Assembly: GCA_950295325.1 (NCBI GenBank)
Contig: OX485807.1
Coordinates: forward strand, 25,825,666-25,889,665
From: Polytrichum commune
Taxonomy: Eukaryota > Streptophyta > Polytrichopsida > Polytrichales > Polytrichaceae
Reading direction: 5' to 3'
Length of the DNA stretch: 64,000 nucleotides
Within the stretch, counting starts at the first letter, position 1. Each line of letters starts with the position of its first letter. The notes under the pieces are model-generated. The model made no database searches and was not told the DNA's origin. It worked only from the letters and a program-made list of their open reading frames with translations. This document shows, in pieces, positions 36,334-46,542 of this stretch. Position numbers and translations under genes: made by a program.

Positions 36334-37567
36334 TCCTTTCTCTCACCTTCTTCACTCATTTGTGTTCCTATTCACTCTCTCTTCTTTCGCGCTCTTCCAT
36401 CTTCCACGTGTGGGTGCACACGTGTGTGTGGGCACATGAGCTTGTTGTATTGAGAGGGGAGTGTGGGTAAAGGAGAGAGGTTCATACAAGGCCTCCTTCC
36501 CCTCTCCTTCTCTCTCCCTCCCTCTTGTTGTTCCTCTCATAGAATTGAGTGTTAGAGTTAGAGTTGTGTGAGAATTAGTAGAAGGTTACTGGAATTAGTA
36601 GAATTCATAGAGACTTGTAGGGGACTTAGTAAGGTTAAGTGTAGTAGTTGGTCGGATTAGTTGATAGGCAGCTGGATTATATTTAAGCTGCAGGCTAGGC
36701 AGCTGATTTGATATTTAAGCTGTGGGCTAAGGCATAATTGATAGTTGGATTAGGCTACTGGAGTTAGGCTAATTGGGATTAGGCTAGTTGGATTAGGAGC
36801 CGTATTAAGGAATGAACTTGGAAAGGGTTGTGAGGGACTTGTGGAAGACGAAGCAATAATAAGTGATATAAGTGTTTTTTAACACTTGTGTTAGAGACTT
36901 ATGTGCCTCATGGAGCCGACAAGCCATGGCCTCAACGAGATCACGAGCACGAATGAGAAAACATTGGCCAAGACCAAGGTTTCAAGAGAAAAATCCTCAA
37001 GGGCATGTATAGCCAAGGCTGTGGGGTGGACCCTTGAGAAGGCCAATGCTCTACCTATTCAAGAGACTAGCATTAATAAAGCATCATGATTTCAAGTGAG
37101 TTGGGAGCTTGTTGAGATGGAAGTACATTCCATGTTACCACGAGCTTTGGTATGGCACATGTGATTCTCAAAACCATCATCCGGACTAGGACGCTTATGG
37201 GTGGTGGGTTTGGCCTCACATAAATGGTGCATCCGCCGGGAGTGAAGCGGGAAGTAGACACAAGACTTGGAGGCAATTAAGAAGACTTGGAGGCACAAAC
37301 TTCAGAGAGGGGAATGAGCATTTGAGACGTGGTAAGTGTTACTCTTAAGCTTTTATTTTTTGAATTATTTAGATTAGTTGCATTTCGATTATTTCCTTGG
37401 GATGGATTGCATTGTGATTTATGCAATTTCATTTTGAGGAATGAGCGCGACAAAGGTATGTCCGCATCATTTTTGAGGATTTGCTAAGGACATAAAAGGA
37501 ACTTACGATCGATTAGTTCACTAAGACTTTAGAGGGATAATTAATTTTAGGAAAATTAGACTTTGAC

Positions 37568-37585
37568 ACTCACCCCGGGGTGAGT
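37568..37585. other. Perfect 18-bp palindrome in the gypsy leader
   Basis: ACTCACCCCGGGGTGAGT, zero spacer, in the untranslated leader before gag. It could form a stem in the genomic RNA. Confidence 0.75.
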
Positions 37586-38124
37586 CTCCAAGTTTTGGGA
37601 CTTGAAAGATGATGCTATGCATTAGAATTGTTAGTTAGAAATTGTGATTGGGATGTCACATTGAGTCACGGTCAAGGGAAGTGCTAACTTACAGGGGGAA
37701 GCGATTGCTTAAGGTACGACGACTTCTTCAAAGTGAAATTGTTAATTAATTAATTAATGATTTTAGTACTCGTCTTTATCGTTATCCGTTGTAGAGGGTA
37801 ATTCCCTAGTCATAGCATTGTGTTGAAGACAAGAGGATGATGCCTCGGTCTTTAATATGGTGCATGACGAAGGTCAGCCCCTCACTCTCGGTATTGTGGT
37901 GAGTGTCAATTTGAGGAATGACATGGAGGTGATTCTCCGACTTGACTAAGAATTGACATGAATATGCCTATTCCTATTTGGGATTTTTCACTTAAGTGGG
38001 CTTGCAGGTTTTTTTTCCTCACCTCCATAATTTTTAAGTTACACCAAGGAAAATGATAACATTAAAGAAGGAAGTCGGTGAGGAGTGTGTTTGGTTAAGT
38101 AAGGGTTGATCGATTCTTTATGGA

Positions 38125-41100
38125 ATGCAAGGTAAAACTCGATCCCAAAAACCAAGCTTGACTCTAGGATTAGAAAAATCGACGCGTAAGAGGAGATCAT
38201 CTAGGATTAGCGAAGGGTTAGAAGAAGTTGATGTTAGAATAGAAAGTTGTTTGAATGTCGAGCCTTGTATTAGATCATTGTTAGATACATTAGAATCGGA
38301 GGCTCAACTTGAGAAAGATGCAACTCCTTCCAAGTTGAATGGTGAGACTTCATCGGAAAATTGTATACTTAGGAAAAAAATTCTGATAAACGTTGATAGG
38401 GGGTTACAAGGGAGCGCACCGGTTACCATGGATCCAGATCGAGGGATGGATCCACCACCTATACCTCCTATGCCACCCATTGATCCATTGGTTAGGCCGA
38501 GAGGCTTACCAATCGTGGTTCCACAAAACTTACAATCGGTGGACATGCCTTCCCACCTCCCTAAGTTTTATGGAACTAAGGATGAGGATCCTTCTAGGCA
38601 TATGGAGAGATACATGGAGAGGTTAGCTAGTTCACTCGTGACTAATCCGGGGTATTGGCTAGTATGGTTCCCCACCACTTTAGAGGGTGAGGCTTATGAG
38701 TGGTATAGGGATCATGCCGAGGGACATTTTAGAGGATGGGACCAATTACAAAGGGAGTTTTTGAACGAGTTCCGTCCGGAGGTTGGTCAAAACACAGCTT
38801 TGAGGGCATTAGCTTCATTGAAGCAAGGTAGGGAAGAGGAGATTTCGGCTTACATTAGGAGATTTGATTTAGTGTGTACACGATTTGTGGGCACCATGCT
38901 TAACGATGACACGCTAAAGTAATTCTTCATTCAAGGGTTCTTTAAGTCGGGAACAATTAGGGGTGTTATTGAGAGAAATTCTCACACATTGGCGGATGCC
39001 AAGCGGGCGGCTAGAGAGATAGAGAGTTTGGATAAAAATCACGAGAGGTTGTGGAGAATGGAAGATGAATTGATACCTCAATTCATTCCCATTCGACCTA
39101 GGGTGGTCACGGGAGAACCGGTCAAGTATGAGAGTCAAATTCCTTATGCTATGGTCGAGACGGGTCCACATCCTTTAGCGGTTAGAGAACCGGCACCACT
39201 TCTAGCATTACCGGCCCCTAGAGCGGATCCTCACCTTGAGGAAGTGGAGAGAAGGTTGGGTGTTAGTCAATTGGGATTTCAAGAGGCGATGATCAAGCAA
39301 ATGTAAAGCCTGACGGATCAAATGTCGTTAATGATTAAGAATCAACAACCGGGACCTCCTCCCCCAATTGAGTCGGGTAGACATTCATCGGGTTTATGGT
39401 GTGTGCAATGTGGCCAACCGGGCCACACTCGTCAATTTTGTAAAAGTGGACAAAACTATGATCAACGAAAAAACGGTGGTCCACCTCCACAAAATCAACG
39501 AGGCCAAACACAACCTCAATATGGTCAAGGAAACAATAGGGGTCCTCCTCCTAGGGGTCAAGGTGGTCAAAACAATGAGAAGAAGGAGTTCCATTTATTT
39601 TGTGGAAGGTGGCATGTCCAAGGTCAATGTTGGTGCGAAGGGCAAGGTTATGGTTGTAGTAATTGTGACGGAAGTCGTCCTTCGGACGAATATCGTCAAC
39701 CGGACAAGGTTATTAGTGTACCTTATCCGGTGGCCAATCCACAAAAACAAGCGCGAGACAACATGAGGGGAGCTAGACCACAAGGTGGACCACCGAATGA
39801 TCTTAGGCCACCGAATTTGTACTATGACCATGGTAATGAAAGACAAACGTTTCATCCACCGGCGGGATTACAAACGTCGAACGGGTACATTCCGATTCAA
39901 GGTAGACAAGGAGGTCCACAAAACTTTGACAATAGGCGCCAAGCCCCTCCTACGGATCCGGGTCCGTCTAATTCTTAAGACGTTAGATTTATGGATGGTG
40001 TGATGGATGCTCATTATGATGACACGCTTCCTCTCCCGATGGGGATTGGAGAGGAACAAGGTCAATGGCCTCCACACACCAATACCATCACCTATGAGTT
40101 GAGGAATCTAGATGATGAGGTCATTCATGAGGCACCGGCTTTGGCGGTCACAACCAGGGCTATGAGGGAGAAAAATCCATTAGAGGTAGGAGTGGAGGGT
40201 CAAGAGGAATATTCTTCAGACGAAGGCATTAACATTTCCGAATTGAACAAGGTGGCTAGAGTGGCTAGGAGGGTCACTAAAGAGTTGATAAAAAAGAATG
40301 TGATTCTCTATGATAGGGAGAGACCTAATGTCGTTCATGATTTAGAGGGTAGTGATATGGGAGAATGTGAAGGACCGGAAATTCTTTTGAGTGAATTTGA
40401 TGGTGTCGGCAATGCCAAAGTGGAGAAGTCAAGTGTGTATGATTTATGGGCCGACCTTAGTTCGCTCAAGGCGGACATAACCTTTGGACAACTATTGGAG
40501 ATTTCACCTGTCGCACAGAAGACTCTCAAGGACGGCATGCCGGTGAATAGAAGAACTAGGAAGGTGAAAACTAGAATTGCCGCTAGAATTCAATCACAAG
40601 GAGGTCGCGATGTGAAGGCTATAGAAATAGAGGTCATCATATTGGACAAGATGGTTCCCAATGTGCTAGTGGATGGAGGTAGTAGTTTGAACATCTTGCC
40701 GGAATACACTATGAGAAAATTGGGTCTTGGTCTTACGGGTCCTTCACCTTTGATTATAAACATGGCAAATCAAAGCTCAACCACACCTTTGGAAATGATT
40801 AAGGATTGTAGGATGACCACCGGGGGAGAGGAGTATTTAGTCACTTTTCATGTGATTAAGATGCATTCCAACAAGGACATTTTCCCCATCTTGTTGAGAA
40901 TGGCGGACGCCATAGTAGATTGGGGAGGGGCGAAGCCATCCATTACTTATGGTCCTAAGGATAATCGAGTCATAGTGTCAATTGGGTCATTAGGAGGGTG
41001 GATGAAGAAGGAATTGTACCTACCATTGGAGGAGGAAGGTGTTGACAAAGCCAAGGATGAGAGAGGGGAGGCTCTAGTGGGAGTTGTTCATCTCAAACCC

Positions 41101-41193
41101 CGTACTACATCTCATCGCAAAACCCCTAAATCTAATGAGTATTCAATACCACCACCTAGCATGGTGTGGTTTGCCTACTTACTTATTAACTAA
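38125..41193 (+). pseudogene. gag-pro: Gypsy-type gag-protease polyprotein with three in-frame stops
   Basis: One frame runs 3.07 kb with no frameshift, broken by TAA at 38920-38922, 39304-39306 and 39976-39978. Order: basic N-terminus; a Pro-rich linker; retrotransposon gag core (HLPKFYGTKDEDPSRHMERY, EAYEWYRDHAEG, ALASLKQGREEEISAYIRRF); a zinc knuckle CVQCGQPGHTRQFC (C-x2-C-x4-H-x4-C, near 39403); a long Gly/Gln/Pro-rich region; and an aspartic protease with VLVDGGSSLNILP as the active-site loop (near 40666). The protease C-terminal motif, normally LLGRPWL-like, reads FPILLRMADAI. About five residues appear deleted, so the enzyme is probably dead even without the stops. The third stop might be a natural gag/pol boundary. 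Family call is firm; activity is not expected. Confidence 0.8.
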
Positions 41194-41274
41194 TCCTTTA
41201 GGCCAACTTAGACCAATCCCAACCACTAATGTAAGTTGGGTCTAAGCTACCCCCTTTGTTGCCGCCTAAATTCA

Positions 41275-41840
41275 CTAGCAACCGAGTCCAGCCAAATCCC
41301 AGCTACCCAGCCTTGTGTATACCATTGCTCGCAGTTGGTCGAGCTATCCCTTACTGCTGCCTAGATTTACTTAGCAGCTGACTGCAATTGACTCCAGCGG
41401 CCCAGCCTTGTGTATACTAGTGTTTGCAGCTGGTAGAGTTGCCTCCTTGCTACTGCCTAAATTTACTTAGCAGCTGAGTGCAGCTGACTCCAGAGCCCAA
41501 CCTTGTGTATACCATTGCTCGCAGCTGGTCGAGCTATCCTTTACTGCTGCCTAGATTTACTTAGCAGCTGACTACAGCTAACTCCAGCGGCCCGCCTTGT
41601 GTATATCAGTGTTTGTAGCTGGTTGAGCTACCCCTTACTGCTGCCTAAATTTACTTAGCAGCTGACTCCAGCGGCCCAGCCTTGTGTATACCAGTGTTTG
41701 TAGCTGGTCGAGCTACCGCTTCCTGCTGCCTAAATTTACTTAGCAGGTGACTCCAGCGGCCCAGCCTTGTGTATACTAGTATTTGCAGCTGGTCGAGTTG
41801 CCACCTTGCTGCCGCCTAACCCACTTAGCAGCTGCATCCG
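41275..41840. repeat. Tandem array, six units of 83-97 bp
   Basis: The block GCCTTGTGTATACYAGTG recurs six times (near 41311, 41405, 41502, 41597, 41679, 41764), alternating with TGCCTAAATTTACTTAGCAG and GACTCCAGCGGCCCAG. Later units are shorter. It starts about 80 bp after the gypsy protease frame, where RT would be expected. Confidence 0.85.
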
Positions 41841-44305
41841 AGAGGGAGAGGGAAGAGAGGAATAGAGGAGGAGAGGAGGAGAGAGCTGACTAATCTTGTC
41901 CGGATTAGGGTTATGTCACAATTGGTTATGTCAAACCTATTGTGTGGTCTTGTTACGTAAAGTAACTGACAACATACATCCCTGTCAATGTAGGGTCCTG
42001 ATAATTCTCCGGGTGTAGTATGTTTTGTGTATTTTCTTAAAAAAAGACAATCCCATGGTAACAATTTATGAACTTATAGTAAGTCCTGTTACCCCATGAT
42101 ATCAAGCAAGAATATCATTAATTATTCAATCTGGATCATCATATTCCTTTGTGGAAGGAACCAGTCTTCACAAATGAATAGTTCTATCTTAGCTATAGGA
42201 CAATTTCAGCCACTATGCTTCTGTTCTTATAACAGGTATCCATTCCTTTAGTAATACCTTTCCCCCAACGTAGGTTGATCAATTCCCTCTTATCGCATTA
42301 CTAAATGTCCTGCTTCAGTAATGCAGAAGGGGACAGTATCCTTCCACCCACTATTCGTAGACATTCTTCTTTCTGTTTGCATGTTTCTGAGTAAAGAAAG
42401 CAATCTCACAGACACCTGGGGCTTGCCCAGAAGATCACATATCATTTTCTTATAGTCATTCTTATACGGAAACTATCGGTCGGAACTATCCTCAGTCATT
42501 CGACCTCACCTCCGTAGTATATCCTTTTAAGTCCACCCCAATCTCTAGTATGTGTTATAGTTCAAAAGACTACTTCAGATTAACTGAATAATCCCATAAT
42601 TGTGTAGCCATTTAATTGAAACCACCTGTTGTTCATGCTTTATACCCGAATCTTGATCGTATTAGTTTCTTATAGATGGACAGACAACCTCTTCAGTACG
42701 TGGGTTAATCTGTAATCCATCATACCCTCTCTCATTATCCTATCAGATCTAAGAGCATTACTGGGTATGATTATAATTCTGCATTTTATTGCAACCTTAT
42801 TCACTAACCCATATATACACAGATTAGTAATATATGAAGGACAAAATCCGTGCAAAATCCGTGCACAAACAATGCGGTACTTCCTATGTTGTCATTCTGG
42901 TCCTTATGATCTATCTTTATTAATAACTTCGAAGTTAAAGAAATTCAGATTTATCTGTACGATCATTTGTATCAGGATAGTGAATTGAGAACCCAGCAAT
43001 CCTTGCAGTCATATGACCAGATATCAGGAAGCTTAAGAATTCCTGGTACCCTCCAAACATGCTGTATACTTAGTGTGCTTATCCCTCATCCAGAAATTTA
43101 GAGATCACAAGTGTGTTTCAGTGTCCATTCTCCTGAGAAACTTCTCAGACGTATATCTCTCCAGTATCAACATAGGTCATCAGTAAATCCATATCTACCA
43201 GACCATTTTCGTGACTACCATATTAGTATGTGTAGCACATTGTATGTTCACACAGTGGTTGTCCTGAACAACTACACGGATACTTATATTTCAGTGAAGC
43301 AAGAAGACCGAGAATTAACATTCCCGGTACTGTATTTATTCTCAGTCTCAATCCGGCTTGGTTAGCATCAGTGTAAGCCAGAAAAGTGTTGCTCAGTCTT
43401 ATTAGTATTGGAGCACAGAAATATCCAGCAAGAGCCTGAGACTACGCTATGATTCTATAATTGTTCATAGAATAGTCAGTGCTTCCAACCGTCTTATATT
43501 GACAGCCATAGTACTTATTTATCAGTTCATAGAGTAGTTTTTCAAACAAGAATTATCAAGAATGATAATATTCATCACCAATTTTCTGGGTATCAAAGAG
43601 AAAAATCAAGAAAGATTGTGATGAGTTGGACAATTTCTTCAAAAGGCGCGTTGCACTTGTAGAAGAGGTCCTCACCTGTGCCCATGCTCCCCAATTACCA
43701 CGAGATAAGTTAGTAGAGCGTACAACAGGTGTAGGCGGACCATCTTACTTGTTATTGATGTCAACAAGGCAATGCATCTTTCATGGAAATAAGTATCATA
43801 CTCTATATATAGGATTGCATGTAATGAAATAACATTATGTAATCAAGAAATGCAAGTTCCAAGAAACTGATAATCCAATGCTATCAGATTTTTCATCAAG
43901 CATGACATAAGTAGAACCATCAGATTCTACACCTTAAAGTCGTCAGGCGAAGAGTTTTTGCTCATCTTCGAAAAAAAAATTTTACCCTGTGTTGTAGTTT
44001 CTGTTACCAGCTCCTCAGAGCAGAGACCACAAGTGGCTCAGATATTGTGAAGCTCTCGGTAAACCAGGGTAGCTACAGACACACGCTGTGATACTTCTAT
44101 TTGTGCAGACTGTCCTTAGCAAATACACACACTCTCCTCCCTTACAGTCGTCGGCAAACTTCCTCAGTCCGCACTGTAGAGAACACCTTATCGGAGTACA
44201 AGCTAAGTCCCTCTGGAAGTACATCCAGGGACTCCAACACTGTACTCTTTCCTTCATGGGCAGCCCGTAGTATATTTAGAAGGGAGCCTGTAAGTCAGGA
44301 AGAAG

Positions 44306-44307
<2 letters not shown>
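41841..44307. other. Unresolved, possibly decayed copia-like sequence
   Basis: No intact gene. On the minus strand, near 43370-43340, TFLAYTDANQAG faintly resembles the copia RNase H region, and minus-strand CTATATATAGAG near 43800 could be a TATA box. The surrounding frames are full of stops. I treat this as an old retroelement carcass at low confidence. Confidence 0.25.

Positions 44308-44308
<1 letters not shown>

Positions 44309-44343
<35 letters not shown>
44309..44343. repeat. (GA)n microsatellite
   Basis: About 17 GA dinucleotides, at the point where homology to the LTR at 35961 ends. Confidence 0.95.
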
Positions 44344-44345
<2 letters not shown>

Positions 44346-44349
<4 letters not shown>

Positions 44350-44690
44350 GGCACCCAAAACCACAAACTCCTTAACCCTCTCCTACTTAGTAGGACCTTA
44401 TCCTATCCACTAAACCTTCAACCCCTAAACCAACAAGAACATGTTCTAAATCAAACATTTAAACCCAAGGCCCTCCTCCTTGCTTCATCAAACACTACTC
44501 ACTTAACCAAAACACTCCCTAATGCCACTAAGATTCTAATTAACCACACAAAATAGGCTTAAGGCCTAAAACATAAATCCACACCAAGCCTCATTCTTTT
44601 TATACTTTTGATTGTTTCAATAACAACTTCAAATGGAATTCTAAGTAAATTCTAAGCATTAAACAAATATGAGCAACCATTTTGGGCTCA
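44346..44690 (-). mobile_element. Inverted fragment of the gypsy LTR
   Basis: Reverse-complemented, this matches 35961-36310 through ordered blocks: TGAGCCCAAAATGG, TATAAAAAG.RTGAGGCTTG, AGGCCTTA.GCYTA, GTTAATTAGAA.CTTAG, TTGGTTTAGG.GTTGAAGG and GGATAGGATAAG. It starts at the same TGAGCCC and stops at the GA microsatellite. It is a second, truncated LTR in opposite orientation, abutting the spliced gene fragment. Confidence 0.8.
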
Positions 44691-45588
44691 TACCACCACA
44701 CATGTGGATGCCCATTTCAAGGCCAAGTGGCTTAGGTGGTGGAACCCCTCCGCCGAGGTCAAAGAACCCAACAAATTTCCTTCGGCTCCCCCTCTTAGAG
44801 AGAAAGTCTTCGAAAACTGGCTTAACAAAGCTTCTTTCTGGGCTTAGGTGCATCTCTATCTTTTTCCTCCTTTCTTTTCATTCCTTCCTCTACTTGTCAT
44901 TTCTAATCATTCTTTTTTCTGTTCATAGTTGGAGAAGGGCGTCGAGGCTGAAATTGCTTCATTTGAAAATGAGAGTTCCGTCGAAATCAATTGGGGTTCT
45001 ACTGAGGATATTTTGCAACCCGCCAATTATGTTGAGCATTGGAGGCTCATTTTGTGGAACAAGGCTTTCCGGGTGTATTTTGACGACAAAGGCGATTTAA
45101 AATTTGTTAAAGGCATTGATCTCATAGAGTTTGACGAAGGCCCCATCGCAATCAAATGTGTCGCATACCGGTAATCGTTTGAGTTTTCATTTGGTATACA
45201 TTTTTTTCATTTCCTATCTCCACAAATTTCTTCTCTCATGTTCTTCATTTTCCAGGTACATTCACCGGGAGCTCGTTGTGAAGAATGTTTTGCCTCCTTC
45301 GTGTTTGCCCACTTCCCTTCTAGATTGGGTCAATGTCCACTCCAATCTTTGTGTGTATGTGGCCATGCAACTTGCCAAATTCCCCCACGTGCACTTGGTA
45401 GCCGGTGGTTGGTACTTCGATTGCTCCCGTGGATTCATGCCCGATGTGGAAGAATCCCTTTACAACAACCTTGTTACGTCTGCCCCTGAGGTGGTTGAAC
45501 TAGAGGAAGAGCCAGAAGAAGATAATCCTGCTCCTCAATCCATTGAGAAGGATGTTGCGCCCGTCAAAGCTAAGGCCAAGGGTAGGAA
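44671..45588 (+). pseudogene. Unrecognised three-exon gene fragment truncated by a CACTA insertion
   Basis: Exon 1 (about 44671-44847) encodes a Trp-rich stretch (HFKAKWLRWWNPSAEVKEPN, REKVFENWLNKASFW). It ends with TAG exactly at the GT donor (44848); CAG|GT would be the normal context. Exon 2 (44929-45170) begins after TTCATAG and carries NYVEHWRLILWNKAFRVYFD and FDEGPIAIKCVAYR. Exon 3 starts after TTCCAG at 45256, phase-compatible with exon 2. It carries LLDWVNVHSNLCVYVAMQLA and an acidic tail with EELEEEPEEDNPAPQ-like composition. The frame runs into the CACTA terminus at 45589. The splice signals and continuous phase argue for a genuine gene. Function unknown. The lost 3' part is not visible in the window. 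Confidence 0.5.
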
Positions 45589-45609
45589 CACTACTAGGAA
45601 AACATGCGA

Positions 45610-46465
45610 AATATGACTGGGTTTTGTGACTAAAAACGGGCATAAATGACCTTATGACTACTACCCATTTTAGTCATCAACCCAGTCATAACGGACAAGT
45701 CAGATTTTGAAATATGACTACAGTCATATTTGCGGACATACGTTCCCAATGGCGCGTTCCCGAAATATTTTTGGGTTCTCGATTCTGGGCAGCCCGTCAA
45801 ATGTGACTATTTATAGTCACAAATATGTGACTCGTATTAGTCATAATTATTTGACTGAATTTAGTCAGCTTCTTCAACTCAATGACTAAAATGTCATGAA
45901 ACGTGGTTCTCATAACATGACTGCCAGTGGTTGCAGAATATGATCGTGATGACTACAATTAGTCATTGATGTAGTTTTGAAATTCTTAAGGCTCGTCATC
46001 CATTCACATGTGTTGGTAAACATTCGAGATGTCGTGACTATATCCAGTAGTGCCGGATGATTACAACTAGTCACATTTAAAAATAAAATACTGGTTTCTG
46101 ACTGATTTTCGATTGTTTTCAGTCCAGAAAAAATGACTACTCATAGTCATCCACTTAAAAAATTTGGGTATGCTTCCTGATCACTGGTCATCATTTCCAG
46201 TTACGTAACTACTTCGTATGTGAAATGGTAGTCAGAACTTTAGATACATTCAGGATCACGCACAACGATATGACGATATAGATGCGACATATGAGAACAA
46301 TGTTGACAAAAATTGCAAAAAATCAACATTTGTTTATATAGTCATTGCTTTCAAACATGTGACTAGAGCTAATGACTACATGTAGTCAGCTTGGGTCACA
46401 TAACATACTCATCAGACCCAAAAAACTCACTGAACACTAAATGACTACATATAGTCCGCTAAATT
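45610..46465. repeat. CACTA subterminal repeats, left block
   Basis: More than twenty TGACT/AGTCA motifs in both orientations. They are often paired as short hairpins, e.g. TGACTATTTATAGTCA (45803-45818) and ATGACTACATGTAGTCA (46373-46389). In En/Spm, TnpA binds such subterminal motifs; binding by this element's own protein is inference. Confidence 0.85.
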
Positions 46466-46542
46466 CAATCGATCACTACAATCACAGTGAAGCTCTAATA
46501 TCCACATTGTTCTAACCAAATTGAATCGTGCCCTATTTTAGC

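Larger units (their letters stand above)
35961..41200 (+). mobile_element. Ty3/gypsy-like LTR element, gag-protease only
   Basis: The left end is placed at TGAGCCCAAAATGG (35961) because homology to an inverted copy (44690 downwards) starts exactly there. A TATA box lies near 36327. A long leader contains an 18-bp palindrome. The gag-protease frame (38125-41193) follows. No RT, RNase H, integrase or matching 3' LTR is visible. After the protease the sequence passes into a tandem repeat. It is truncated or a non-autonomous derivative. The 3' end of the LTR and the primer-binding site could not be fixed. Confidence 0.6.
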
